Source: IMCC26256 sp046081705 (GTDB taxonomy: Bacteria; Actinomycetota; Acidimicrobiia; IMCC26256). Taken from it: a stretch of 59,776 bases of DNA. Below the pieces are notes generated by a model. It was not told the DNA's origin. It saw nothing but the letters and a program-made list of their open reading frames with translations, and ran no database searches. Positions 34,282 through 42,996 of this stretch are shown here, piece by piece; position 1 is the first letter of the stretch; the number at the start of each line of letters is the position of its first letter. Location: positions 1 through 59,776 of the forward strand of contig JBJTWK010000056.1 of the NCBI GenBank assembly GCA_046081705.1. The letters are read 5' to 3'. The translations under genes and the position numbers were made by a program.

Positions 34282-34964
34282 AGACCGGGCGTGAAGCGGG
34301 ACTGACCGAACCGGTACCCCACGGAGCGCACGGTGTGGATGAGGCTCGCGTGCTCCTCACCCAACTTGGCGCGGAGTCGCCGTACGTGGACGTCGACCGT
34401 GCGGGCGCCGCCGTAGTACTCGTAACCCCACACCCGCGAGAGCAGCTGCTCGCGTGTGAACACCTTGCCGGGGTTCGACGCGAAGAACTTGAGGAGCTCG
34501 TACTCCATGTAGGTGAGGTCGAGCGGGACACCCGACAATGCAGCCTGGTAGGTCTCGAGGTTGAGGATGAGGTCGCCGTACTCGAGGATCTCGACCGAGG
34601 TCCCCCGACCGGCCCGGAAGAACAGGTGACGCAGACGCGCCTCGAGCTCCCGCGGGTGGAACGGGCTGAGGCAGAAGTCGTCGAAGAGGTCCTCGCGCGC
34701 CTCGAGTTCGCTGAGCTGCGCACCGGTGACGAGGAGCAGCAGCGGTTCGAGCACGGCGTCCCGCTTGCGCAGGGTCCGGCACAACGCGAACGCGCCCTCG
34801 GGGTCCTCGTCGGCGACGATGATCGCTCCGCTCCAGCCCTCCTGCGGCTCGGCCTGCGCGGCGACGGCCGCGTTCGTGACGGCCTGCCACGAATGGCCGG
34901 CGAGGTCGAGCGTCTGCACGAGGAGCGCCGGCGGCGGGTCCGGGAAGACGAGGAGCGGTTCCAT
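34278..34964 (-). CDS. glnR: GlnR-type nitrogen regulator
   Basis: 228 residues: an OmpR-family protein with an atypical receiver (residues 1-120) and a DNA-binding winged helix (from ~125) with FTREQLLSRVWGYEYYGG, TVDVHVRRLRAKLG and HTVRSVGYRFG. The C-terminal part closely follows actinobacterial GlnR. The receiver lacks the acidic pair and the switch Lys (SPF instead of KPF), as expected for GlnR, which works without phosphorylation. It starts nine bases after glnA, so it is likely autoregulated through that promoter. Confidence 0.88.
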   Translation of the reverse strand: MEPLLVFPDPPPALLVQTLDLAGHSWQAVTNAAVAAQAEPQEGWSGAIIVADEDPEGAFALCRTLRKRDAVLEPLLLLVTGAQLSELEAREDLFDDFCLSPFHPRELEARLRHLFFRAGRGTSVEILEYGDLILNLETYQAALSGVPLDLTYMEYELLKFFASNPGKVFTREQLLSRVWGYEYYGGARTVDVHVRRLRAKLGEEHASLIHTVRSVGYRFGQSRFTPGL

Positions 34965-34973
34965 GGTGGCGGC

Positions 34974-36299
34974 TCAGAGGGTCCCGAGGTAGCGGTCGAT
35001 CTCGAACGGGGTGACCTGCTGGCGGTAGGCGTGCCACTCCTCACGCTTGTTGCGCACGAAGTACTCGAAGACGTGTTCGCCGAGGGTCTCCCGCACGAGG
35101 TCCGAGCCCTCCATGATCGTCACGGCCTCGTCGAGCGACTGGGGGAGCGAGCCGATGCCGGCGGCGCGCCGGGCGTCCTCGGACATCTCCCAGATGTTGT
35201 TCGCCGCCTCGGCCGGGAGCTCGTAGCGCTCCTCGATGCCGCGCATGCCGGCGGCCAGCATCACCGAGTAGGCGAGGTACGGGTTGCAGGCGGGATCCGG
35301 GGAGCGGAACTCGACCCGGGTCGAGGACTCCTTGCCGCGCTTGGGGGGCGGGACCCGGACGAGCGCGCTCTCGTTGTTGCGCGCCCACGAGATGTAGGTC
35401 GGGGCCTCGTACCCCATGATGAGTCGCTTGTAGGAGTTCACCGTCTGGTTCGTGACCGCGGTGATCTCCCGGGCGTGGCGCAGGAGACCAGCGATGAAGT
35501 GGCGGCCGGTCTCGGACAGCCCGGTGTCGCTGCTGCCGTCGGCGAACGCGTTCACGCCGTCCTTCTCGAGCGAGAGGTGGCAGTGCATCCCCGATCCGAA
35601 CGCGTCCTGGATCGGCTTGGGCATGAAGGTCGCGTGCACGCCCGCGTCGGCCGCGACCTGCTTCACGATGAGGCGGAACGTCATGACGTTGTCGGCCATC
35701 GTGAGCGCGTCGGTGTACCGGAGGTCGATCTCGTGCTGCCCCGGCCCGTTCTCGTGGAACGAGTACTCCACCGGGATGCCCATGTGCTCGAGCATCGTGA
35801 TCGTGCGGCGGCGCAGGTCGCTCGTCATGTCGGTGTGGGTGAGGTCGAAGAACCCGGCCCGGTCGACGGGCTTGGGCTTCTTCGCCGACCGGAAGTAGTA
35901 GAACTCCATCTCCGGTCCGACGTAGAACGTGTAGCCCCGCTCGAGCGCGCTCACGAGGTTGCGCCGCAGCACGTGCCGGGGGTCGCCGGCGAACGGCGTC
36001 CCGTCGAAGTGCTGGATGTCGCAGAACATCCGAGCCACCGGTGCCTCGTCGCCCCGCCACGGGACGATCTCGAAGGTGCCGGCGTCCGGCACGGCGAGGA
36101 CGTCGGACTCCTGGACCCGGCTGTAGCCCTCGATGGCGGACCCGTCGAAGGTCATGCCCTCCTCGAGGGCGGTCTCGAGCTCGGCCGGCGTGATGGCGAA
36201 CGACTTCAGGGTGCCGAGGACGTCGGTGAACCAGAGGCGCACGAAGCGCACCCCCCGCTCCTCGACGGTCCGGAGCACGTACTCGGCCTGGGGTCCCAT
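34974..36299 (-). CDS. glnA: Glutamine synthetase type I (GlnA2-like)
   Basis: Makes glutamine from glutamate, ammonia and ATP. 441 residues; FDGSAIEGYSRVQESD, the metal/ATP stretch PGQHEIDLRYTDAL, MPKP, MHCHLSL and NPYLAYSVML are all present. The length and N-terminus (EYVLRTVEERGVRFVRLWFTDVLG) match the mycobacterial GlnA2 group rather than the ~470-residue GlnA1, so adenylylation control is unlikely. ATG 36299 has no ribosome site; CAGACT eight bases upstream may serve as -10 of a leaderless mRNA. Gamma-glutamyl-polyamine synthetases are related alternatives. Confidence 0.9.
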   Translation of the reverse strand: MGPQAEYVLRTVEERGVRFVRLWFTDVLGTLKSFAITPAELETALEEGMTFDGSAIEGYSRVQESDVLAVPDAGTFEIVPWRGDEAPVARMFCDIQHFDGTPFAGDPRHVLRRNLVSALERGYTFYVGPEMEFYYFRSAKKPKPVDRAGFFDLTHTDMTSDLRRRTITMLEHMGIPVEYSFHENGPGQHEIDLRYTDALTMADNVMTFRLIVKQVAADAGVHATFMPKPIQDAFGSGMHCHLSLEKDGVNAFADGSSDTGLSETGRHFIAGLLRHAREITAVTNQTVNSYKRLIMGYEAPTYISWARNNESALVRVPPPKRGKESSTRVEFRSPDPACNPYLAYSVMLAAGMRGIEERYELPAEAANNIWEMSEDARRAAGIGSLPQSLDEAVTIMEGSDLVRETLGEHVFEYFVRNKREEWHAYRQQVTPFEIDRYLGTL

Positions 36300-36357
36300 G
36301 GGAGGGCAGTCTGCCAGAGGCCTCGCGCGGATCGTCCGGTCGGCTCCCCGTCGATCG

Positions 36358-36374
36358 CACGATTCACACGATTC
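36358..36374. promoter_or_regulatory. Direct repeat in the glnA upstream region
   Basis: CACGATTC occurs twice with one base between (36358-36365, 36367-36374), in a locally less GC-rich patch between glnA and the small plus-strand gene. Read on the minus strand it gives GAATCGTG repeats next to TTGCCA. It does not match the known GlnR box well, so the protein that uses it is unknown. Confidence 0.35.
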
Positions 36375-36446
36375 GCGTGGCAAGGTGTGGGGGCGTCGGC
36401 CGTCGCCTCCGGTCGACCACGGGCAGGCGACCGAGGCGATCGGACC

Positions 36447-36551
36447 ATGGATCCCACCCTCGCGGTCGACAACGGACTCCTCAACGTCGGGGTGCTCGTC
36501 CTCGTGGCGGCGGTCGTGATCGGCGCCATCACCGCCGGGTCCCGTCGCTGA
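36447..36551 (+). CDS. Small single-helix membrane protein
   Basis: 34 residues: MDPTLAVDNGLLN, a helix rich in Val/Ala/Ile, then GSRR. Positive residues at the C-terminus suggest the tail stays inside. Divergent from glnA. No family recognised; clean start and stop and a hydrophobic core in an otherwise non-coding gap support it as real. Confidence 0.5.
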   Translation: MDPTLAVDNGLLNVGVLVLVAAVVIGAITAGSRR

Positions 36552-36631
36552 CCCGCGCGCCGTTGGCGTCCCCGGCGACCACTCGGGGAGGATCGCGGTC
36601 GACGGGCCGGCGACGATGCGGGGGTGGTGTG

Positions 36632-37171
36632 ATGGCGGACGATCGCGGGGACGAGCAGGACCTCCTCGACGAGGCGCGCATCCGCCGCCTGCAGTCCGCC
36701 TACGTCGACGCGGTGAACCGGCGGGCGTGGCCGGAGTTCGTCGACCTGTTCCTCACCACCTCGGTGCTCGAGGTGCGGGCCGGGGCCGAACGGGCCGACG
36801 AGGTGGTCGGACCCGAGGCCATCGGTTCGCTCATCGGTGGGTACCTCGAGTCCCTCGACTTCCTCGTCCAGGTGGTGCTCAACGCCCGGATCGTCACGCG
36901 GTGGCGGGGCGATCCCGACCGGGCCGTCGCCCGACTCTCGATCGCCGAGCACCGTCAGGCCACCGCGACGGGCCGGGAGCGTCACTCCTTCGGGACCTAC
37001 CACGACGAGTACGTGCGGGTCGACGGGCGCTGGTGGTTCGCCCGCCGCCGCTACGACCGGCAGGTCGTGACCGCCGAGCCGGGAGCCGGGCGGGACCTCG
37101 ACGTGGTCCCGCCGCCGGCGGACGCGACCGATCTCGGGATGCCGGGCGCGGCGTGGCGATCCGAGCGCTGA
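36632..37171 (+). CDS. SnoaL/NTF2-like protein
   Basis: 179 residues. A cone-shaped NTF2-like fold is indicated by IRRLQSAYVDAVNRRAWPEFVDLF, the middle strand ARLSIAEHRQ and YHDEYVRVDGRWWFARRRY. Members are small polyketide cyclases, dehydratases, isomerases or ligand binders. The last 35 residues (PPPADATDLG) are disordered. GTG directly before the ATG is an alternative start. Substrate unknown. Confidence 0.78.
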   Translation: MADDRGDEQDLLDEARIRRLQSAYVDAVNRRAWPEFVDLFLTTSVLEVRAGAERADEVVGPEAIGSLIGGYLESLDFLVQVVLNARIVTRWRGDPDRAVARLSIAEHRQATATGRERHSFGTYHDEYVRVDGRWWFARRRYDRQVVTAEPGAGRDLDVVPPPADATDLGMPGAAWRSER

Positions 37172-37271
37172 CGGGCGTCCGGGGCGGCCGGGCCGCCTCC
37201 CGTCGACGAGGTTCCCCAGGATGCGGCTTCCCATCGGCGATCGGCGGGGGCGACCGGTAACTTGCCCGTTC

Positions 37272-38870
37272 ATGCGTTCCCCCCGGATCCGCTCCCTCGT
37301 CGCCGCCGTCGCCATCGCCGCCCTCGCCGGCACGGCCCTCCTCACGGTCCCCGCAGCGGCCGCCAAGCCGTCGAGCGCGCCGCCGATCGTCGACGAGGCG
37401 CCGCAGCCCGGCGCGAAGCGCCTCAGCTTCCGCGCCGGCCCGTTCGACATCAAGTCCGGTCAGAACAACATCTCGTTCCTCCCCGGGATCGAGAAGCCGA
37501 AGGTCGACGGCTTCATCACCGCGATCCGCCCGGACCTCAAGTACGCGAACGGGAGGACGCCCGGCGTCGACGTGGTGCACCTCCACCACGGCGTGTGGCT
37601 GAACTTCAGTGCGAGCGACGCGACCATGGCCGGTCCCGAACGCTTCTTCGCCGCGGGCGAGGAGAAGACGACGATGCTCCTCCCCGAGGGGTTCGGCTAC
37701 GAGTACGAGGCCACCGACCAGTGGACCCTCAACTACATGATCCACAACCTCTGGCCGAAGCCGCGCAAGGTGTGGATCACCTACGACATCGACTTCATCC
37801 CTGCGACCTCGAAGGCCGCGAAGTCGATCGTCCCGGCCCGACCGGTCTGGATGGACATCCAGAACGGCAGCATCTACCCGGTCTTCGACGCCATCAAGGG
37901 GTCGGGCACGGGCGGCACCTACACGTACCCCGACCAGGAGCCGGACGCGTACGCGAAGCAGGCGAGCGCGGCCACGCCGCCGGGTCGGCGCGGGTTCCGA
38001 CCGTCGCCCCCGAAGAACGTCTGGACCGTCGACGAGGACCAGACCGTCATCGCGACCGCCGGACACCTCCACCCGGGCGGTCTGCACAACGACCTCTACG
38101 TCACGCGGGCCGGGGCGACCGCGCCCCGGGTCAACCGCAAGCAGGGCACCACGGACACCGCCCGCCTCTGGCGGAGCGAGGCCGTGTACTACGAGCCCGC
38201 CGGCGCGGTCTCGTGGGACGTCTCGATGACCGCGACGCCCCTCAACTACCGCGTGCAGCTCAAGCAGGGCGACGTCCTCTCGACCACCGTCACCTACGAC
38301 ACGGCGGAGGCGTCGTGGTACGAGTCGATGGGGATCATGGTCGTGTGGACCGCCTCCACGAAGGGGATCGACCCGTTCCGCACCAAGGTGCCGCGCAAGG
38401 GGCTGCTCACCCATGGTCACCTGCCCGAGAACGACAACCACGGCGGGAAGCCGGCGGGCAAGGACTACATCAACGCACTCAAGGTGCCGTCGTCCCCCGA
38501 GCCGGTGACGGACATCCTCATCGAGGACTACGTCTACGCCCGCGGCGACATGTCGTTGGCCGACAACATCCCGACCGTCCCCGCCGGGTCCTCGATCACC
38601 TTCGACAACTCGCTCGACGCGCCGAAGGAGAACGGCATCTGGCACACCATCACGGCGTGCAAGGCGCCGTGCAACCGGTCGACCGGCATCGCCTACCCGC
38701 GAGCGGACGCCGAGGTGCAGTTCGACTCGGGTGAACTCGGCATCGCCGGGCCGCCCACGGCGAACCGCTTCACCTGGCGGACGCCGACCGACATCGCGCC
38801 GGGCACCTACACCTACTTCTGCCGGATCCACCCGTTCATGCGGGGCGCGTTCCGGGTGACGGGCTCCTGA
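37272..38870 (+). CDS. Secreted copper protein: PHM/SURNod19-like region plus C-terminal cupredoxin
   Basis: 532 residues. Signal peptide (SLVAAVAIAALAGTALLTVPAAA), then a region with HLHH (103-106), HLH (265-267), His272 and Met354 in YESMGIM. These resemble the two copper sites of peptidylglycine-type monooxygenases, where the second site is HxH plus Met. The last ~90 residues are a plastocyanin-like cupredoxin with His458, Cys517, His520 and Met523 as type 1 copper ligands. Such an electron-donor fusion suits an extracellular oxidase, though the reaction is unknown. ATG lies eight bases after TAACTT. The YceI gene overlaps its stop by one base. Confidence 0.75.
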   Translation: MRSPRIRSLVAAVAIAALAGTALLTVPAAAAKPSSAPPIVDEAPQPGAKRLSFRAGPFDIKSGQNNISFLPGIEKPKVDGFITAIRPDLKYANGRTPGVDVVHLHHGVWLNFSASDATMAGPERFFAAGEEKTTMLLPEGFGYEYEATDQWTLNYMIHNLWPKPRKVWITYDIDFIPATSKAAKSIVPARPVWMDIQNGSIYPVFDAIKGSGTGGTYTYPDQEPDAYAKQASAATPPGRRGFRPSPPKNVWTVDEDQTVIATAGHLHPGGLHNDLYVTRAGATAPRVNRKQGTTDTARLWRSEAVYYEPAGAVSWDVSMTATPLNYRVQLKQGDVLSTTVTYDTAEASWYESMGIMVVWTASTKGIDPFRTKVPRKGLLTHGHLPENDNHGGKPAGKDYINALKVPSSPEPVTDILIEDYVYARGDMSLADNIPTVPAGSSITFDNSLDAPKENGIWHTITACKAPCNRSTGIAYPRADAEVQFDSGELGIAGPPTANRFTWRTPTDIAPGTYTYFCRIHPFMRGAFRVTGS

Positions 38871-39541
38871 TGTCCCGGCGGGCCCGCATCGTCGTCATCG
38901 CCGTCGTCGTCCTCGCCGCGCTCGGCGGCGCTGCGGCCTGGTACCTCACGAGCGGTTCGGACGCCGAGGGGCCGGCGCTCCCGGCGCGTTCGACCGGTAC
39001 CACCGGGTCGGCCACGGCCGAGGGTCGCTGGACGGTGACCGAGCGGGGATCCTTCGTCGGCTACCGGATCTCGGAGCGGTTCGTCGGTGGGCTCGCCGAC
39101 ATCGAGGCGGTCGGCCGCACCTCGGACGTCCAGGGCGGGCTCACCGTCGCCGGGCGGACGGCGCGCGCGATCTCGATCGAGGCGGACCTCGGCTCGCTCG
39201 CCAGCGACAAGGCACCGCGCGACAACTACCTGCGCACGAACGCGCTGCAGACCGCGACCTTCCCGACCGCGCGGTTCGTCGCCGCCGGGCCGGTGGCGCT
39301 GCCCCCGCTCGTCCGCGGGGAGGAGTTCGAGCGGACGATCGACGGCGAGCTCACGCTGCACGGCGAGACGCGACCGTTCTCGCTCCCGGTCACGGCGCGC
39401 TGGGACGGTGCTGCGGTCTTCGTGATCGGATCGGCACCGATCGTCCTCGCCGAGTACGGCATCGCCACCCCGCGCACCCCGGTCGTGACCGTGCAGGATC
39501 AGGGGACCCTCGAGATCCAGTTGGTGCTGCGGCGCGGGTGA
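38870..39541 (+). CDS. YceI-family periplasmic/extracytoplasmic protein
   Basis: 223 residues: an N-terminal membrane anchor (IVVIAVVVLAALGGAAAWYL), a Gly/Thr linker, then a YceI lipocalin-like barrel from ~50 with WTVTERGSFVGYRI, LASDKAPRDNYLRTNALQT and ELTLHGETRPFSLPV. YceI proteins bind long isoprenoid or amphiphilic lipids. ATG shares one base with the stop of the copper protein gene (TGATG), so the two are translationally coupled and may share a membrane redox or lipid task. Confidence 0.9.
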   Translation: MSRRARIVVIAVVVLAALGGAAAWYLTSGSDAEGPALPARSTGTTGSATAEGRWTVTERGSFVGYRISERFVGGLADIEAVGRTSDVQGGLTVAGRTARAISIEADLGSLASDKAPRDNYLRTNALQTATFPTARFVAAGPVALPPLVRGEEFERTIDGELTLHGETRPFSLPVTARWDGAAVFVIGSAPIVLAEYGIATPRTPVVTVQDQGTLEIQLVLRRG

Positions 39542-39542
39542 G

Positions 39543-40508
39543 TCACCCCTCGAGCGGCACCGGCTCGGGCTCGATGCGCCCGGCCGGTCGAGCGCCGAAC
39601 CACCCGTCGAGCGAGACCGCGACGAGTGCGCACCAGGCGATGGCGAACCCGACGATCCGCCACGCCGGCATCGACTCGTCGTACAGGGCCACGCCGAGCA
39701 CGAGGTTGATCGTCGGGACGATGTACTGCAGCCACCCGAGCGTGATGAGCGGGATCCGGCCCGCCGCGTACCCGAAGAGCAGCAGCGGGACCGCGGTGAC
39801 GACACCGGCGAACGCGACGAGCACGAGGTCGGTCGCGTCGGCCCCGGCGAGACCGGGACCCCCGGTGGCCCGGCTGAGGGCGAGGAACGCCACGGCGAAC
39901 GGTGCGAGGACCCAGGTCTCGGCGGTGAGCCCGGTGAGCGGATCGAACCGCACGCGCTTCTTGAGCACGCCGTAGAGCGTCCACGTCGTCGCGATGAGCA
40001 CTGCGAAGACGGGTACCTGTCCGTAGCCGAACGCGAGGACGATCACCGACGCCGCAGCGAGCGCGAGCGCGCCGCGCTGCGCGGGCCGGAGGTGCTCGCG
40101 CAGCACGAGTGCCCCGGCCGCGACCATCCCGATGGGGGAGAGCAGGTACCCGAGGGCGGCGTCGACCACGCGCCCGTGGGTCACGCACCACACGTAGAGG
40201 GTCCAGTTGGTCGCGAGCGCGAGTGCGGCCACGGCGGTGTGCAGGAGCACACGGGGCCCGCGCAGGGCGACGAGGGGTCGCCACGAACGCCTCGCGGCGA
40301 CGACGAGCGTGAGCAACGCGGCCGACCCGACGATGCGCCACGCGATGAGCGTGGACGCGTCGATGCCGGTGAGCGCGTGCCAGTAGATCGTGGCGAGGCC
40401 CCACAGCGTGTACGCCGACGCGCCCGCGAGCAGCCCGCGGTGGTGCTCGTCGTGCGGCGCCGCGCTACCCACATCGATGCCCATCGCCATACCTACGCAC
40501 TTGTCCAT
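39543..40508 (-). CDS. RarD-type EamA/DMT transporter
   Basis: 321 residues with ten predicted transmembrane helices in two EamA repeats. RarD features include GLLAGASAYTLWGLATIYWHAL, WTLYVWCVTHGRVVDAALGYLLSPI and GWLQYIVPTINLVLGV. It is likely an exporter of small metabolites; substrate unknown. ATG at 40508, 40490 or 40484 are all possible; none has a strong ribosome site. It faces the YceI gene with one base between stop codons. Confidence 0.88.
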   Translation of the reverse strand: MDKCVGMAMGIDVGSAAPHDEHHRGLLAGASAYTLWGLATIYWHALTGIDASTLIAWRIVGSAALLTLVVAARRSWRPLVALRGPRVLLHTAVAALALATNWTLYVWCVTHGRVVDAALGYLLSPIGMVAAGALVLREHLRPAQRGALALAAASVIVLAFGYGQVPVFAVLIATTWTLYGVLKKRVRFDPLTGLTAETWVLAPFAVAFLALSRATGGPGLAGADATDLVLVAFAGVVTAVPLLLFGYAAGRIPLITLGWLQYIVPTINLVLGVALYDESMPAWRIVGFAIAWCALVAVSLDGWFGARPAGRIEPEPVPLEG

Positions 40509-40596
40509 GACGGACCATCACGAATCCGATGCGGTGGCCGAAATACCGAATCGCATGCATGTTCTTGTCCGACCCCCTCCGTACCTTCACCCTCGC

Positions 40597-41226
40597 ATGG
40601 ATCGGCACGCACCGGGCACACCGGGGAACGGCGGGACCGACGCGGTCGGGCGGATCGGCGGGGATGGCTCGACCATCCTCGTCGTGGCCGCCGACCCGAC
40701 GGTCCGCGCTGCGCTCGCCGCACTCTGCCGGACCACCACCGGCGTCACCGTACGCGACGAGCGCACGCTGCCCGCCGATGGCGCGTCGCTCGCGGATGTG
40801 CTCGTCGTGGTCGACCCCGGCGACGCGAGCCAGGGCGTGCCCCGCACCCTCACCGCCGCGGCCGCCCTCTCCGTGCCGGTGCTCGTCATCCCGCCGGCCT
40901 GGCGCGACGCGCTGCTGGCCGGCGTGCTCGGTGACGCCGTCGTCGTGCCCGAGATCGCGGTGGTCGTCGCCGCGGCTCTCGCGGCGGCGACCGAGGGCGG
41001 CACGGCCGCGGTGTCGCTCGCGGCGCGTGAACGGGAGGTGGTCCGCCTCGTCGCCGCGGGCCGGACCGATGCGGAGATCGCGGCCGAACTCGGCATCGCG
41101 ACGAGCACGGTGCGGTCCCACCTCGACCGCATCGGCCAGAAGACCGGTGCCCGTCGGCGCCCGGCACTCGTGCGACTCGCGCGACGGCTCGGCCTCGCGG
41201 CCGGCCTGGAGGGACCGGGGGACTGA
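40597..41226 (+). CDS. LuxR-type regulator with receiver-like N-terminus
   Basis: 209 residues. Residues ~20-140 look like a receiver fold (TILVVAADPTVRAALAAL, VLVVVDPG) but the phosphorylation residues are not convincing. A LuxR helix-turn-helix follows from ~148: LAAREREVVRLVAAGRTDAEIAAELGI and STVRSHLDRIGQKTG. ATG 40597 is nine bases after TACCTT; ATG at 40555 would add 14 residues. It diverges from the transporter gene across a relatively AT-rich gap, so it may control that gene. Confidence 0.8.
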   Translation: MDRHAPGTPGNGGTDAVGRIGGDGSTILVVAADPTVRAALAALCRTTTGVTVRDERTLPADGASLADVLVVVDPGDASQGVPRTLTAAAALSVPVLVIPPAWRDALLAGVLGDAVVVPEIAVVVAAALAAATEGGTAAVSLAAREREVVRLVAAGRTDAEIAAELGIATSTVRSHLDRIGQKTGARRRPALVRLARRLGLAAGLEGPGD

Positions 41227-41282
41227 TCCCGGGCCGGGGCGGCGGTGGGGCCGGATCGCCGGTCCGCTCCTATCCTTGTCCG

Positions 41283-42992
41283 ATGCCCCGCATCCGCGTC
41301 GCCGCTGCGCAGGTCAACCTCGTCGTGGGCGACCTCGACGGGAACCTCACGCGCATGCGCGCCGCGTACGCGGAGGCCGTCGCGGCCGGGGCCGACCTCG
41401 TCGTGATGCCCGAGCTCACGGTCACCGGGTACCCGCCCGAGGACCTCCTGCTGAAGCCCGCGTTCCTCCGCCACGCCCGCGAGGTGCTCGAGGCCCTCGC
41501 GGCGTCCACGGGTGAGGTCGTGGCGGTCGTCGGGTACCCCGAGGCGGGTCGCGATGGGCTGCACAACGCGGCCGCCGTCTGCGTCGGCGGTTCGGTCCTC
41601 ACCACCTACCGCAAGCACCTCCTCCCGAACTACGCGGTGTTCGACGAGCAGAGGTACTTCGAGCCGGTCGCGACCGACGGACCCCTCGTCGTGGTGGCCG
41701 CGGTGCGGGTCGCGGTCACGATCTGCGAGGACGCGTGGAGTGCGACGGGGCCGGTGCTCACCCAGGCCGCCGGCGGCGCCGAACTCGTCGTCAACCTCAA
41801 CGCGTCCCCGTACCACGCGGGCCGGGTCCACGAGCGCGAGGCGATGCTCACGACGCGCGGCGCCGACGCCGGGGTCCCGATCGTGTACGCGAACCTCGTC
41901 GGCGGTCAGGACGAACTCGTCTTCGACGGCGCGTCGATGGTGGTCGACGGCAACGGTCGCGTGGTGGCCCGGGCCCGCCAGTTCGTCGAGGACCTGCTCG
42001 TGGTCGACCTCGAGGTGCCCGCCGGCGTCCAGCGCCCGACCGGGTTGCGCCCGACCGGGTTCGCACCGCTGACGGAGCTCCCGGTCAGCGACCGATCGCG
42101 CGCCGACGGTCCGATCCGACCCGCCCGGATCGAGGCCCTGCACGATCGCGTGCGCGAGGTGTTCGAGGCGCTCGTCCTCGGCACCCGCGACTACGTGACG
42201 AAGAACGGATTCGGCGACGTCGTGATCGGGCTGTCGGGCGGCATCGACTCCTCGCTCGTCGCAGCGATCGCGGTCGAGGCTCTCGGATCCCACCGAGTCC
42301 ACGGGGTGCTCATGCCGAGCCGGTACTCGTCGGACCACAGCCTCTCCGACGCGACCGCGCTGGCCGCCGGCCTCGGCATCGAGGTCCGCACGATCCCGAT
42401 CGAGCCGGCGCACGCCGCGTTCGAGTCGATGCTCGAGCCGTCGTTCGCGGAGCACGAGCCCGACCTCACCGAGGAGAACCTCCAGGCCCGCATCCGGGGC
42501 ACGGTGCTCATGGCGCTCTCGAACAAGTTCGGCTGGCTCGTCCTCACGACCGGGAACAAGAGCGAGATGGCCACCGGGTACTCCACCCTGTACGGCGACA
42601 TGGCCGGCGGCTTCGCGGTCATCAAGGACGTCCCGAAGACGCTCGTGACCGCGATCTGCGAGGACCTCAACGCGCGTGCGGGGCGCGACGTCATCCCCCG
42701 GCACGTGATCGACAAGCCGCCGAGCGCGGAGTTGCGGCCCGATCAGCGCGACGAGGACTCCCTCCCGCCGTACGCGGTCCTCGACCGGATCCTCGAGGCG
42801 TACGTCGAGCAGGATCGCTCGGTTGCCGATCTCGAGGCGGAGGGCTTCGACCCCGCGGTCGTGGCCCGCGTCGCCGGCCTCGTCGACCGCAGCGAGTACA
42901 AGCGACGGCAGGCGCCCCCCGGCGTGCGCGTCTCGCCGAAGGCGTTCGGCAAGGATCGGCGGCTGCCGATCACCAACCGCTGGTCGGGCTGA
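41283..42992 (+). CDS. nadE: Glutamine-dependent NAD+ synthetase
   Basis: Last step of NAD synthesis, using ammonia released from glutamine. 569 residues: a nitrilase-type amidase domain with triad Glu44 (MPELTVTGYPPEDLL), Lys111 (YRKHLLPNY) and Cys148 (TICEDAW), then the synthetase domain with the pyrophosphate loop GLSGGIDSS (317-325) and TGNKSEMATGYSTLYGDM. The length matches the two-domain bacterial form shorter than the ~680-residue mycobacterial enzyme. ATG 41283 is six bases after TATCCT. Confidence 0.96.
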   Translation: MPRIRVAAAQVNLVVGDLDGNLTRMRAAYAEAVAAGADLVVMPELTVTGYPPEDLLLKPAFLRHAREVLEALAASTGEVVAVVGYPEAGRDGLHNAAAVCVGGSVLTTYRKHLLPNYAVFDEQRYFEPVATDGPLVVVAAVRVAVTICEDAWSATGPVLTQAAGGAELVVNLNASPYHAGRVHEREAMLTTRGADAGVPIVYANLVGGQDELVFDGASMVVDGNGRVVARARQFVEDLLVVDLEVPAGVQRPTGLRPTGFAPLTELPVSDRSRADGPIRPARIEALHDRVREVFEALVLGTRDYVTKNGFGDVVIGLSGGIDSSLVAAIAVEALGSHRVHGVLMPSRYSSDHSLSDATALAAGLGIEVRTIPIEPAHAAFESMLEPSFAEHEPDLTEENLQARIRGTVLMALSNKFGWLVLTTGNKSEMATGYSTLYGDMAGGFAVIKDVPKTLVTAICEDLNARAGRDVIPRHVIDKPPSAELRPDQRDEDSLPPYAVLDRILEAYVEQDRSVADLEAEGFDPAVVARVAGLVDRSEYKRRQAPPGVRVSPKAFGKDRRLPITNRWSG

Positions 42993-42996
42993 GCGC

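Noticed and set aside
36300..36446. Canonical GlnR operator before glnA
   Set aside because: No clear GTNAC-type a/b half-sites at the right spacing were found; only the CACGATTC repeat stands out.
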